Shown: positions 1 to 10,706 of the stretch, one piece after another
How the letters are laid out: each line of letters begins with the position of its first letter
How positions within the stretch are numbered: the first letter of the stretch is position 1
Assembly (NCBI GenBank): GCA_036365455.1
Contig: JAWQUS010000007.1
Coordinates: forward strand, 22,646,001-22,710,000
Reading direction: 5' to 3'
Length of the DNA: 64,000 nucleotides
Origin: Macrosoma leucophasiata
Lineage: Eukaryota; Arthropoda; Insecta; Lepidoptera; Hedylidae
Position numbers and translations under genes: made by a program
Notes under the pieces: model-generated
What the model was told of the DNA's origin: nothing
Databases searched by the model: none
The model's input: the letters and a program-made list of their open reading frames with translations, nothing else

Positions 1-270
1 GGAGAGACATATGAGACATATGCGATTATGGGCGGTGCACCCAACGATCGATGTCGGGAAGTTGTATATATGCCAACTCTTGAGAAATCTTCGTACGAGC
101 GATGTTATTCGAATGACACGCCATCTATCGTATTAGACAAGTACTGTGAGGTTTCGCCTGTGTTCCACTAGTTGGCGCCTTAATGTAATGGACGCTACAA
201 GTATAAAGTTTGCCTAGAGCAAAACTTGCATCGCCCCTAATCGCATATGTCTAATGTGTTACTACTACGC
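1..270. repeat. Foldback-element arm inside an imperfect inverted repeat
   Basis: Positions 60-215 match, in the same orientation, the right arm of the foldback element at 21592-22525 (shared 'ttgagaaatcttcgta', 'gacacgccatctatcg', 'actagttggcgcc', 'gtagtggacgcta'). It is flanked by a separate imperfect inverted repeat, 15-38 against 228-251 (22 of 24 bases pair). No coding potential seen. Confidence 0.6.
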
Positions 271-926
271 CCTAAGCCTACGATCAGACCCATAAGAGTC
301 TCTCTTATATGTAGTTATGAAAATTTATTTATGGCTGAGGGCCTTTTGCGCCCTCTGTCTTGAGAGGAGCCGCCTACATTAAGCCAATAAAAATAAGAAA
401 AAAGAGAACATCAGATTTCTTACTCTACCTACTTTACAGAAAATATATGTCTGTCATGTTCCTAAAAGCTCCGGAACAATCAATGTAATCGCGTTACACA
501 GGTGAACAGTAATAGAACGGCAATCGGTCAGATTACTTCCTTTGACATCGTTAATCGCGTTTTGGGATACCGTAAGGGTCCAAAAGGGTTTTGCATAACA
601 GATTTTCCGATCTATTAACGCTATCGATTTTAGGATTGGAAGTTACGGCTAATTGAAACAGATGGAAGGTTTTAAAAAGCACTGAAGAAAATGTAGCGGT
701 AGAAAAACCAGCCTATATTATTATATTTATCAAAATGGCGTGAGACGCAATAATAGTGATTTAAAATTTTAAAAAAATAGATGACATTCTTCCACTCTTC
801 AGTATTTTACGTATCTACATCCACCTGTAGTTTATAAGTTACGAAAATGGCAATAAAGTGAGCGCTTTAAAAACTATAGTGGTACACAAATAATTCTTCC
901 TAATCATTGATCCATATGTACTAAAG
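271..926. other. No gene recognised; AT-rich sequence
   Basis: Nothing interpretable apart from a short GC-richer piece near 333-376 that loosely resembles segments at 9130-9220 and 10600-10690. Confidence 0.5.
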
Positions 927-1132
927 TAAAAAAATAAAGAAAAGAAAGAAAAGAAAGAGAAGAAAGAGAAGAAAGAAAAGAAAGAAAAGAAAGAAAAGAA
1001 AGAAAAAGAAAATAAAGAATAGAAAGAAAAGAAAGAAAATAAAGAAAAGAAAAAGAAAGAAAATAAAGAAGAGAAAGAAAAGAAAGAAAACAAAAAAGAA
1101 AGAAAACAAAAGAAGAAAAAGAAAACGAGACA
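927..1132 (+). repeat. Polypurine microsatellite (GAAA/GAAAA)n
   Basis: About 200 bases of almost uninterrupted A/G on the + strand with a 4-5 base period and only a few T or C interruptions. Long open frames on the complement (Phe/Ser/Leu only) are an artefact of this composition. Confidence 0.95.
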
Positions 1133-1359
1133 AAAGAAACAAAATGAGAGAGAATGCGAGTGAGAACCGCACCGTTGAACACTGCCAGTATTACTTACCA
1201 TCAATGTGAACTGTATTATTATTATTTATATTGAACTTATAGAACGTAATGACCACTACTTTTTTTCTACTGGAAGAATTCTTCCGCAAGTGCAATCAGT
1301 CAACCGAACAATAACGATCAAACCATTCCAATAGGACGGTAGTAAATTTAACAACGCGA

Positions 1360-1545
1360 GATGGCCAGCAGCGTCCCACGATAAAATTATCGTCACTACG
1401 ATCGCCAATCCGCCTACCAAGCGTAGCGATTATGGCATATTCTCCCCTAATGACTCACGACAGTGTTGTGGGCGTCATTGGGGAAGGCTTTATCCAGCAG
1501 TGGACGTCATTCGGCTTGAGTGATGATGATGATGATTGTAGACTG
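1360..1545 (+). mobile_element. LINE 3' terminal fragment with (GAT)n tail
   Basis: Contains 'ccaagcgtagcgattatgg', then 'ggaaggctttatccagcag', then a short (GAT)n run. The same arrangement occurs at 29385-29545 and, with coding sequence, at 56505-56790. This is the usual 3' end of a lepidopteran non-LTR retrotransposon; the 5' part is missing. Confidence 0.65.
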
Positions 1546-1599
1546 TAGCTAGCACAGTCTGAAGAACGTATTTATGAATTGCTAGTTTGTCCCTTCATC

Positions 1600-1895
1600 A
1601 CATCAAAAAGATACGTTTACGATACAACAATTAATATTGCACATCGAGCATGCGAGAGAGACGATCGGCTCGTTTCGGCCTTCGGCTTCGTAGAGCGTTA
1701 TCTCTGTTGCACACTGCTTACGTTAGCACAGACAATCCGGTATTGGTCAAAACTTGATCAAAAAGGTCGACAAACGTCAAATAGGTACGGTGCGAAAGAG
1801 ATTGTTGTTTAGAGCGTTATCTGAACAGAACCGAAATAAGCCGAAGTCTCCTTCTTAAGCTCGATGTGCAATATTTATACGCAAGCCGTATGTCA
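1600..1895. mobile_element. Probable MITE with inverted ends
   Basis: The sequence near 1631-1655 ('attgcacatcgagc') recurs inverted at 1857-1875 ('gctcgatgtgcaat'), and 'agagcgttatct' appears on both sides of the centre. Related pieces are seen at 13910-14000 and 38435-38515. Exact ends are uncertain. Confidence 0.4.
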
Positions 1896-1970
1896 GTCAT
1901 TATCACACAGCGCAGTCGACATCCATCTTCGCAAAATACGAGTAGCTTTTGCGCTCATCTCACACTAAAA

Positions 1971-2241
1971 GTCTATTAAAAGAACATCCATAAAAAATTG
2001 AAAGGAGTTCAAATGTTGTCACCACTCAGTCCCCTCGACGTTTCCCGTTTAGTAACGGCGCCGTCACTTCTAAGATGGCCGACAATAACTCCGACGAACA
2101 ATCCTGACTTGATAATCTACCGCGCATTAATCACAAAACCTTCTAGACAAAGATCATTTGATAACTTGCGTTTACGCAAGATTAATTACGCCATGACACT
2201 TTATATACTGCTTCGTGTCAACGCCGCCGTGACAAGTTAAA
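1971..2241 (+). repeat. Direct repeat, copy 1 (~275 bp)
   Basis: Closely matches 2809-3080 in the same orientation, from 'gtctattaaaagaacatcc' to 'gtgtcaacgccgc'. The short open frames inside differ between the copies and I do not regard them as genes. The family is not recognised. Confidence 0.75.
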
Positions 2242-2305
2242 AGTTGTTGGAAATATGCTGGAAATTAACGCTAATGTCCGACCTTCGAAAAATTCCAAGC
2301 CTGAG

Positions 2306-2347
2306 CTCCGATGTTGATAAAGGTGCAAACCTTTATCAACATCGGAG
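2306..2347. repeat. Perfect hairpin, 19-bp arms, 4-nt loop
   Basis: Left arm 2306-2324 is the exact reverse complement of 2329-2347; the loop is 'gcaa'. It sits in otherwise unremarkable sequence, not at a transposon end I can recognise. Confidence 0.9.
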
Positions 2348-2519
2348 AGACTGCTATCTAGCCTAAAACATTGATGTGCCTTCAAGTTGATCTGAGTTGA
2401 TCTGTCACTGTCTGTTCTGTTGTAGATAGTACAGACACAGTATCATACATTAATGCGTCCACCATTCTCCAAAAGACATGCTGTAAATAGAATTACACAA
2501 AATTCTTTCACTCTTGCAT

Positions 2520-2645
2520 TTATCTTCACGCTCCTTACGAGGTAGGCAGAGTGTGAATCGCCAAATATTCCGGTCCTAACAAACCTTCCCTGCTTCGCCT
2601 ACATTTATCATTCACATGCACGTTGATTCCTAAGGTTATTGGCGC
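2520..2645 (-). mobile_element. LINE ORF2 C-terminal/3' fragment
   Basis: On the minus strand this matches the tail region of the LINE fragment at 13265-13580 (the 'aatc..cgtgcatg' and 'aggaccgg..at' blocks and the 'ttcacgct..gaggtaggcagag' end). It is old and has no intact frame. Confidence 0.5.
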
Positions 2646-2808
2646 TACCTTCAGACAATGAAAATGAAAATTAAATTGTTTATTGAAAAATTGGTTTTTA
2701 ACAAACTCTTTTGGAAAAATTTCTTAATACGGAAACTACCTAGGATGAGTATGCCACGTGTTTTGTAACAGAGGCGCCTCTGCATATTTATAAAGGTACT
2801 CATGCTGA

Positions 2809-3080
2809 AGTCTATTAAAAGAACATCCATAAAAATGGAAAGGAATTCAAATTTTATCACTATTCAGTCCCCTCGACGTTCTCCGTTTAGTAACGGCACC
2901 GTCACTTCTAAGATGGCCGACAATAACTCCGACGAACAGTCCCGACTTGATAATCTACCGCGCATTAATCACAAAACCGTCTACAAAAAGAACGTTATAC
3001 TTGCGTTTACGGAAGATTAATTACGCCTTGAATGGCACTTTATATACTGCTTTGTGTCAACGCCGCTGTTGCAAATTAAA
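2809..3080 (+). repeat. Direct repeat, copy 2 (~275 bp)
   Basis: Second copy of the 1971-2241 repeat, about 840 bp downstream. Shared blocks include 'cagtcccctcgacgtt', 'gtaacggc.ccgtcacttc' and 'taatctaccgcgcattaatc'. It runs straight into a different repetitive tail at 3082. Confidence 0.75.
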
Positions 3081-3081
3081 G

Positions 3082-3445
3082 CTCAGTACCTGGTTGACCG
3101 AGCTTCGCTCCGTAGCGATTTTTGAAAATTATATTTAGTATGAATTGCATACTGAAGAAATACGAATAAAAACAATTGATGTTTTTGGTCTAACCTCAAA
3201 TCAAACACTTCTTCTTTGCTAAAAATACGACTAACGTTAGTAGACTAATGGTTCTTCTATTCATCAATAGATGGCGTTAGTCGTCGGTTATGAAGAAAAT
3301 GTATTATCAACTTGGAACCGAGCTTTTCTTGGATCTGGAACCTAAATAAATCAATTTCTTGACCCGAAAAACCCCTAATCTGTAAGTTTCAAGAAAATCG
3401 TTGGAGCCGTTTCCGAGATCTTGATTCTCTATATATATATATACA
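3082..3445 (+). mobile_element. Probable non-LTR element 3' tail
   Basis: Contains 'acctggttgaccgagcttcg' and 'gaaaatcgttggagccgttt', phrases typical of dispersed tails in lepidopteran genomes (recognised from general familiarity, not checked). It ends in a (TA)n run at 3429-3442. Confidence 0.35.
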
Positions 3446-3452
3446 TTACATA

Positions 3453-3864
3453 TGCATTAAGTAAAAAGCGGTTATTTTAATATTACAAACAGACACTCCA
3501 ATTGTATTTACTCGTATTTGTATAGATGTTTCCACGAGCAATTAAGTGTTTGTTAGCCCATTGTTTAATAGTCAATGGTTTTGTATAATTGTATCCACAG
3601 TATTTCTTTTAGCGAATGGTGGACGCTTTAGTGTACATAATTTGTGTCTGAATTTTCTGCAACAAATTTTTCCTCAAAAAATTCTTAGCCTAAGTTCTAA
3701 TATTGATGAAGCTTTGTAGACTACCTCGCGTCAAAAATGGATGTGCCTTCAAGGTGATCTTTGATCGGTCTGTCTGTTTTGTTGCAGAAAATTCAGACAC
3801 AAATTATGTACACAATTGGAGTGTCTGTTTGTAATATTAAAATAACCGCTTTTTACTTAATGCA
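3453..3864. repeat. Long compound inverted repeat (36 + 51 bp perfect arms)
   Basis: 3631-3666 is the exact reverse complement of 3778-3813, and 3453-3503 is the exact reverse complement of 3814-3864. The right arm is therefore 87 contiguous bases, while the left arm is split by 127 bp (3504-3630). Confidence 0.85.
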
Positions 3865-4029
3865 TGTATACACGGTACATATACCAAAACAACATTTTTT
3901 ACTATTTTTGTCTGCCTGTCTGTCTGTCTGTTTGGCGGGGCTAATCTTGGGAAAGGCTATAAAGAATTTGACGGGACTTTCACTGGCAGATAGCTGATGT
4001 GATAAGGAGTAACTTAGGCTACTTTCATA
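3814..4029 (+). mobile_element. Dispersed 'Q' element copy (head to tail)
   Basis: Runs from 'ggagtgtctgtttgtaat' through a (CTGT)n stretch and 'ggcggggctaatcttggga' to 'ggagtaacttaggctact'. Other copies lie at 25605-25892 (minus) and 62330-62590 (plus). The same head and tail build the satellite at 63077-64000. Confidence 0.7.
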
Positions 4030-4030
4030 C

Positions 4031-4114
4031 TAGCTGCGCCCACGACTTCGTCCGGGTAGATACTGAACAATCATATTTTTTCTCACGTGGACGAAGTCGC
4101 GGGCACAGCTAGTT
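4031..4114. repeat. Foldback of a Tail-2 terminal motif
   Basis: 'ctagctgcgcccacgacttc' at the left is mirrored by 'gaagtcgcgggcacagctag' at the right. Both are the RTE-like Tail-2 terminal motif in opposite orientation, about 30 bp apart. Confidence 0.65.
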
Positions 4115-4300
4115 GAATAATATAATATTAGAAGTTAGGATTAGTTTAGCAGCGTTTGTTATTTTTAACCGAGTTCAAAAAAACGAGAAGGTTCTCAATT
4201 CGGCCGGTATATTTTTTTTTAATGTAATATTATTGACAGACAAGAAGACGGACCACATGATGGGAAGTGATCACCGTCGCCTATGAACATTTGCAACTTT
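4115..4300. other. Small repeat remnants
   Basis: 4160-4205 has the 'aaggttctcaattcggccgg' phrase also found at 26985-27200. 4225-4300 resembles the minus strand of the LINE end seen at 34140-34190 ('caccgtcgcctatg'). Confidence 0.4.
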
Positions 4301-4490
4301 GTACTGGCGGTAGAGCTGCAGTGACGGAGCTCGCAGGCGTTGGCACCACCGCATTACCTAATATACCTGCCGCTACATGGTAGTGTTCAGCACTATCGTG
4401 TTCCGGTCAGGTGGTAATGTATGGCCCTGTAATTTCACAGGAGTGGCAACGCATCTGCATTTTGACCTCTGGTCATTATGTGCTCGTATG
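4301..4490 (+). mobile_element. PolyA-290 retroposon, internally deleted
   Basis: Starts with the family head 'tactggcggtagagct' and hairpin 'gagct..agtgac.gagctc', reaches the 'cagcactatcgtgttccgg' block, lacks the 'ggcataacacc' segment, and ends before the poly(A) part. Confidence 0.8.
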
Positions 4491-4882
4491 ATGCCATTTC
4501 CGAGGAACTCCATATTGTATTGCCAAGGGACCATCAAGAGGTTAATTCGTTACACAATTTACACAAACACCGAACCGCTGAGCACTGCCACGTGTCCTGT
4601 CTGTGTAAGTGGAACTTATTTTTTCGGCACAAAATGTTTTACAATTTATATAGAGATTTTTTCTGAGTTTAGTATATACCTCTAATTAACTAGTGTTTAG
4701 TTTTTTCTTTTGAATATAATATGTGTGTGTTTCAAGCTACGTGCCAACTAAACGTGTTTTCGTTCTTTCTTACTAACTAACTAACTAACTTAAACTAACT
4801 TTTTGCTCTCTGCTTACTTTGTTTCACTTCGAAACGTCATAATGATGGACCAAATACTAACTAATCAGCCTATAGCCTTCCA

Positions 4883-5077
4883 CTACTGGACGTAAGCCTC
4901 TCCTTGAGCACGCCAACTGTCCCGACCCAGAGCAGCTCGCACCCAACCGACTCCAGCCACTTTTCCTAAGTCGTCACTCCAACGGGTAACCGGTCGTCCT
5001 ACACTACGTTTACCTAGACGTGGTCTCCATTCAAGCACAAGTCTGCTCCAGTGGCTATCAACCCTTCTACAGACCAA
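4883..5077 (-). pseudogene. LINE reverse-transcriptase C-terminal fragment
   Basis: The minus-strand frame reads ...LVLEWRPRLGKRSVGRP..RWSDDLGKVAG..W.RAA..R..W...GEAYVQ, the characteristic C-terminus of RTE-type LINE ORF2 proteins that also appears, degraded, at 56505-56790. It is only about 60 residues long, with no catalytic region, and is a dead-on-arrival fragment. Confidence 0.75.
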
Positions 5078-5411
5078 ACACAGAAATAAAAAACACGAAA
5101 ATAATTTCAGCAGCTCATTCCCTCTGGGTCTTTTATTTTAACACGTTGAATGGTAACAGAATCTCATCAGTCGACACGTCGGACCATCTATCAAATTAAA
5201 ATCCACACACAATACATTACACCCAAACAGGGAGCTGTTGAGTTGTGAAAAAAACCGTTAATTGCGAACTGAGAACAAAGGGATGTCTGGTTTGCTCGTA
5301 AATCTGAAAATTGGTTCGGTCATGAATTATTGTTGTTTTAAACAACCTATATCAGAGAAAAGCGACAAAAGGTACATAATATGCGATTTTTCATTTTCAT
5401 TTTCAACTCTT
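5078..5411. other. No feature recognised
   Basis: AT-rich sequence between a LINE fragment and a retroposon; I see nothing in it. Confidence 0.5.
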
Positions 5412-5699
5412 ATTTTTTATGTCATGTAAGTGGCAAACAAGCATGCAGTTCACATTGATGTTAAGTGATGACTGCAGCCTATGGACACACACACAAAGAC
5501 CAAGGTCAAAATACAGATGCGTTCGTTACCACTCCTGAGGCCTATGGCGTTATGCCTCTGTGCCGGAAATTACAGGGCCCTACATTACCACCTGACCGGA
5601 ACACGATAGCGCTGAACACTACCATTTAGCGGCATGTATATTAGGTAATACGGTGGTGCCTACGCCAGCGAGCTCCGTCACTGAAGCTCTACCACCAGT
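5412..5699 (-). mobile_element. PolyA-290 retroposon, near full length
   Basis: Minus-strand copy from its poly(A) (read as T's at 5412) to the head 'actggtggtagagctt'. All internal blocks are present, including 'ggctgcagtcatcactta' and 'ttccggcacagaggcataac'. Confidence 0.9.
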
Positions 5700-6151
5700 A
5701 AAAAAGTTTAGCGTTTTATCAAAGTATAAACTAATTTATTTATCTAAAGAACTACTTAAGATGAAACAAACTTCAAAGGTGATTTGATCTGATTTCTTGG
5801 ACACAAACAATGTGATTAAAAATAAATTACTTTACCCCTTGTATGTGATTTTGTGATACAAATATTTAATACATTAACCTTCAGTTTACTGTCAAAGTAT
5901 AAACTAAAAGTAAAAAATAAACTGAACCTATCAACTTCAAACGTGATTTAATCGGGCTTTTTAGGATAATGAACAATTGAAAAAAAAACATGTAGAATAA
6001 TATTTTTAGGTTAATTTTAAAGTGTAGACAACTAGACAATTTAATTCCATTTATTTTTAGGTTAATTTTTTATGGGCATGTCTCAGGACTGCTTCAATAA
6101 AGTTATTTCATTAATTCATTCATTCATTCATACAACAAGAAGCTGTGTGAA
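5700..6151. other. No gene; AT-rich, ends in a LINE-like (ATTC)n tail
   Basis: 'gtcaaagtataaacta' occurs twice (near 5717 and 5893). 6070-6130 has 'cttcaataaagttatttc' followed by (ATTC)n, resembling the 3' end of a retroelement. Confidence 0.4.
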
Positions 6152-6470
6152 GCATAGCCCCGCCCGCGGCTGGTGTAGATCATAGGCGATCTGCTCGGTT
6201 GTGCGATACGGGCGCGGTCGGGTGTGTGATGGGTGACCACTAGAGGCAAATTAAAATGCGCATTACCGTGCTTCGGCAGGCACGATAAGCCGACGGTCCC
6301 GGTTGCTATCGATAGATAGCAGTCATTAAACCTTATGGTCGGTATGTCGGTATTGGCCACTAACCCGAATCTCCGTATATCCACCAGTAAGCTCCAGGCC
6401 TCCTGCCTAGAAGGGGAGAGACTCATGCCTTGCAGTGGGTCATGTCAAGGGTTGTCATTATTATTACTAT
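6152..6470 (+). mobile_element. 5S-SINE (5S rRNA-derived SINE), diverged
   Basis: The head reads 'gcgatacgggcgcggtcggg' followed by 'gatgggtgacca', which parallels the 5S rRNA internal promoter (box A 'aagc..cgggcgcgg', box C 'gatgggtgaccgc'). The body carries 'ggtcccggttgctatcgat' and ends 'gcagtgggt..gttg(ttatta)n'. More worn than the copies at 20087 and 63307. Confidence 0.8.
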
Positions 6471-6741
6471 AAGAAGCTGTAGTGACTCACTACCACTGGA
6501 TTACTGGGGCAGTTATAAAAGATTAATTATCTTTATTAATTGTTTATCTAATTAAATCAGAAATGTTCGCGAGGAGCAACATGCTACCATTTGTCTCAAT
6601 CTCAAGTTTGTTCAAACATAACATCGTCAGACTGAAATTATAACTTTGTTATCCTTTATTAAGTTATAATGTGAGTACATTATCCTTTAAAAAATGTAGA
6701 ATATTATATGAAAAAAGCTAATGCTTTAAGTGGCGTTTTTT

Positions 6742-6880
6742 ATGTATGGAAGGTGGCTAACAAGCATGCAGCTCACATTGATGTTTAGTGATGACTGCAG
6801 CCTATAAACATCTACAGAAATACCAGAGGACAAAATGCAGATTGGTTGCCACCCTTGAGTCCTAAGGTAGCATATCTCTT
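6742..6880 (-). mobile_element. PolyA-290 retroposon, 3' part
   Basis: Minus-strand copy containing only the 'gctgcagtcatcac' to 'aacatcaatgtgagctgcatgc' end; truncated after about 140 bp. Confidence 0.7.
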
Positions 6881-7368
6881 GGGCTCTTATTTTATTTCAT
6901 TTTCTTGGTATACACCAACACGCATCTTTCAAGGTTCCCGCCAAAATAAAACTCAAACATCCTATTTTTCTACGACTTTGCATAAATCTTGATAATTTTT
7001 TTTTTTAGACCTAACGTCCTAATTTTGAACCTTATTAAATATACAATCTAGCCTAAAAGATTAATAAGCAATTTTATGTTAACTTAAACTTCAAATAAAA
7101 TTATTTCTAAGTAAATGTCCACTGGCACTTTCTAAGTATGTCTTAAGGCGAAGTCAGTTTGTTCGTGTTATTATGCAAAATAAGTCACTGACACTAATAT
7201 TGTTTTAACACTACACTAACTCTAAAAGGTTTAGTTCTCTTAAGTCTTCTCACTAGGTTTGTGTTTTTTTTTTTTTATTTTCCATTTAAAGAACTTGGTC
7301 AAAGACCATGACGCTCTATACGTTCACATGAATTACATTCTTCATTAAAAAAAAATAATTAAACAACA
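6881..7368. other. No gene recognised
   Basis: AT-rich. 6895-6950 shares 'ccaagaaaatgaaataaa' (inverted) and a 'tttcaag.tgcccgccaaaa'-like block with 31540-31620, so it is probably an old transposon piece. Confidence 0.4.
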
Positions 7369-7563
7369 TTAACTCATTGACAATTGATATAGTTGCAACA
7401 GTATTCTGGCGTCATCCGTAGTAGGATCTGCCAGGACACTGTTGCAATGTCCTAGTTCTAATGAAGCCCTGCGATGAGCCTCACCTCGAACACATTCAAC
7501 CAAAATATGGTATACGTCTTCCAGGTTTGTGTTGTCAAGGATCAATCTTGATAAATAGCCCAA
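7369..7563 (-). pseudogene. Possible LINE ORF2 C-terminal remnant
   Basis: Minus-strand frame with ..EDVYHILVECVRGEAHRR.. resembling the terminal Cys/His stretch ('..H.L.EC...R') of jockey-like LINE ORF2 proteins. It is short and lacks other landmarks; it could be chance. Confidence 0.3.
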
Positions 7564-8247
7564 ATAAAAATAAAAAAGGTAAAAGGTTTTCGGACTGCGT
7601 TAGTGCCCATAACAGTGAACCAGACTGGCTGGCCTATGTTTGTGCAACGGTAACTGAATCGACACACCTTTGACGGCGACAATGTCAGCTTTGCCAAGAT
7701 TCGGTTAGTCGTGAATACCGAATGCACTTGTATAGTCGTCGGCACGTTAACTTGGCAAGGTTTCGGCGTATTGGGGGGCTAGTTCGCGCATCGTGCACCT
7801 AATGGAAAAAAGTGGTCACTTTTATTTTTATTATTGAGTAATTGCAATCATTTATTTTTTAAGAAGATAAAGAAGGGTAGGGACGAATTCATGAAGTTCT
7901 AACTAACGATCTAACGACTCTTGCCAAGTTGCGTGCCGCACACTGTATGACTGCGTTCACACCTCTTGAGACTGGTGAAACACTGACTAGATATTTTAAC
8001 GCCTGATATTTTATGTAAAGTTACGAATTTGAGATTCGATTCTAAAACAGGGACCGACCGCCTAACTGAAATGCTTTCGTTTAGGACGTTCTATTGTCCG
8101 TTTCGTACCGCCTATTTAATTAAAACATTTTGCTCCTAATTATAAACATCCATCCATCCCTCCATACTCACAAACTTTTGAATTTATAATATAGTTAAGA
8201 TAGGATGTACTGATTAGAGGAGTAGTGAAAGTATATTTTGAAGTAAG
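7564..8247. other. No feature recognised
   Basis: A moderately GC-rich block (7600-8110) with no coding frame of note and no match I recognise elsewhere in the window. Confidence 0.45.
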
Positions 8248-8524
8248 TATGGCCCCGTAATAACTATCACAGAGCCATATGATGACTGATGACAGATGTC
8301 TGCAGCCTATAGACACCCACACAATGACCAGAGGTCAAAATGCAGATGCGCTGCCACTCCTGAGGCATTAGGTGTTATGCCTCTGTGCCGGCAATTATAG
8401 GGCCGTACATTACCACCTGACCGGAACACGATAGTGCTGAACACTACCATTTAGCGGCAAGTATATTAGGTAATGCGGTGGTGACTATGCTCGCGAGTTC
8501 GGTCACTGGAGCTCTACCACCACT
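8248..8524 (-). mobile_element. PolyA-290 retroposon, rearranged
   Basis: 8285-8524 is a minus-strand copy. Immediately before it, 'tggccccgtaataactatc' (8250-8275) also belongs to the family's variant subfamily but does not continue the copy, suggesting a rearrangement or two merged insertions. Confidence 0.75.
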
Positions 8525-8599
8525 AGCTACTACACTAGTTTCATATTACTTCACCCTTATTGCGTTTGGATAAGCATTAAATCGAAATATATTATCTTA

Positions 8600-8830
8600 C
8601 TTAGTTTTTTTAGTTTATCTTTCACTAGTGGTGGAGTTTCAGTGTAGGGACACCAAAGCGTGCACACGTGCGTGGACTGCATTATCTGATGTAGCGTCCA
8701 CTACATTAAGGCGCCAACTAGTAGAACACAGACGAAACCTCACAGTAGTACGGTAGATGGCGTGTCAATCAAATTACATCGCACATACGAAGATTTCTCT
8801 TGAGTTGGCAAATATTAGGCATATGTGATT
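8600..8830. mobile_element. Foldback element, single (left) arm
   Basis: Contains 'gtagcgtccactacattaag', 'cgccaactagt' and 'catacgaagatttctc', matching the left arm of 21592-22525. No second arm is present. Confidence 0.7.
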
Positions 8831-9357
8831 GGAACATTAGCGTCTGAAACACTAAACTGTTCCGAATCTTTGTATGCATCATTTCGAACATTTGGCACAT
8901 TGCGTCAAAGATCTACTGAGGCGAAAGTCCGAAACAAACAACTCGGCTCATAAAAGCAAAATAATGCAAACGAAAAACTCTCTTAAATTATTCGTTTTAC
9001 AAATATATAGGCGCAACGGAATAAGTAACAAAATATCATCTCATTTGGTATCCCACTCTCACTTGCTTAAATTGTATTGTTATCTCGCTCTCCTAAGCCG
9101 AGGCACGGACCCGCATGGGTCACCCTTAGGCAGTTGCGCTAACTTTTTTGCTTAGGCTGGAGCGCCTTCTGTGCTCGCCGATTGCCCGGTGAAGTAGACT
9201 AGTGCCGTCTCGAGACAGGCCACACACATAAAGACCGACCAAAAAAAAAAAAAAAACATCCATGTGAACTGCAGGTTTGTTTGCCACCTTCGTTACATAA
9301 TAAAAATCTCATTCAAAAGAATGTGTATATTTTTTTTGTATAGAGAGATAAAAAAAA
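8831..9357. other. Unrecognised sequence, with a GC-rich repeat at 9075-9240
   Basis: 9130-9225 ('ttaggctgg.gcgc', 'gactagtgccgtctcgagac') recurs inverted at 10605-10670, so it is a dispersed repeat. The rest has no recognisable content. Confidence 0.45.
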
Positions 9358-9593
9358 ACGTAACTTCACGCCTGTAATCCCCGTAGGCAGAGCTAAATGC
9401 ATGCATTCAAGCATACATGCAAACACCCACGATTCGCCGGTTACGTTTTACCCCATGTAACAGGTGGCGAGCCTGTTTGCCATCTCCGGGCATATTACCA
9501 AAAATCCCAATAGAACCAGAGATAAAGGTTTTTAAACCGTTATCTCTGATAGCCTCCGACCCGGGAATCCAACCCACGACCTCCAGCGTAGTT
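9358..9593 (-). mobile_element. tSINE-1, 5'-damaged copy
   Basis: Minus-strand copy of the tRNA-headed SINE, from its 3' end 'cgtgaagttacg' (9358) through 'caaacacccacgattcgccg' to 'ccgggaatc' (the B box read in reverse). The D-arm part of the tRNA head is missing. Confidence 0.8.
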
Positions 9594-9845
9594 AAAATTA
9601 TACTATCACAGGCATACGAAACTCTAGGCAAAGCTAAAAACGAAGCCTACAGTAAATTGTAGCAACAGGTTCAGTGAATTCAATTACGGAATATCTTTAA
9701 CTGTAACAGAGGCAAGGAAATTACAGTCGTCGCGCAAAGTTCACTCGAAACCGATAGTTTCGGAATTGAATTTCGTATCGTGATTTCGAGGCGGAATTTA
9801 TAAGCATAGGGTTCCGATTGCTGTGTATTTATATCGTTCGTATTT
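9594..9845. other. No feature recognised
   Basis: Apparently unique sequence with no frame and no repeat seen. Confidence 0.4.
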
Positions 9846-10060
9846 ATTTTTCGACTAGCGCCCCGCTCCGGCTTCGCGCGTTTGCAATGTAACCTACCCT
9901 CTCCTATTCATCTTAGCGTAATTTCATATAGCTTAAAGCCTTTCTCGATAAATGGACTATCTAACACTGAAATATTTTTTTAAATCGGAACAGATTAATT
10001 AGCGCGTTCTAGCAAACAAACTCTTCAGCTTTTTAATATTTGTATACATAGATTTTCTTA
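9846..10060 (+). mobile_element. Tail-1 element (RTE-like 3' end)
   Basis: Starts 'actagcgccccgctccggct', contains 'cctaccctctcctattc' and 'aaatggactatctaacac', and ends near 'aactcttcagcttt'. The same element occurs at 13995, 36958, 39770 and 55275 (minus). Confidence 0.75.
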
Positions 10061-10116
10061 TGTATTTTTTGTGTCATTATGGTAGCAAAGACACATTCAG
10101 TTCACATGATAACAAT

Positions 10117-10382
10117 TCTTTTTTTAATGTGATGAAGGTAGCAAAGGTAAGTGATGACTGCAGCCTATAGACACCCACACAAAGACCAAGGTCAAAATGC
10201 AGATGCGTTACCACTCCTGAGGCCTAAGGTGTTATGCCTCTGTGCCGAAAAATTACAGGGCCGCACATTACCACCTTACCGGAACACGATAGTGCTGATC
10301 ACTACCATTTAGTGGCAAGTATATTAGGTAATGCGGTAGTGCCTACGCCCGCGAGCTCCATCACTGGAGCTCTACCACTAGT
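10117..10382 (-). mobile_element. PolyA-290 retroposon
   Basis: Minus-strand copy lacking the 'cttgtttgccac' segment next to the tail; 10080-10115 looks like that missing segment displaced upstream. Confidence 0.8.
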
Positions 10383-10706
10383 GAAAAGAGACTGAGAACT
10401 AACGAACAGCAATTAATTTTTATTTATATAGATTTATGTAATATATATACATAAATTATATATTCTTAATATTCTCTGCCAATGTTCTACGATTGGCTAC
10501 GCTACGTAGCTTGTGCTACGGGGCCGAATATCTACGAGTGTCATGAACAGTGTGTCTACGAGTGTCTACCGCTCCTTACAAATAGTTTTGTTTTCTATGG
10601 GCTCATCTAGACGGCTTGCCTAGAGACGGCACTAGTCTATTTCAGGCAATCGGCGACCACAGAGGGCGCTCTCAGCCTAAATAAACGTTATAGTCTTCTT
10701 CTACTC

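Noticed and set aside
839..1204. Minus-strand frames of 83-121 codons rich in Phe, Ser and Leu
   Set aside because: They are the complement of the (GAAA)n tract; composition, not coding.
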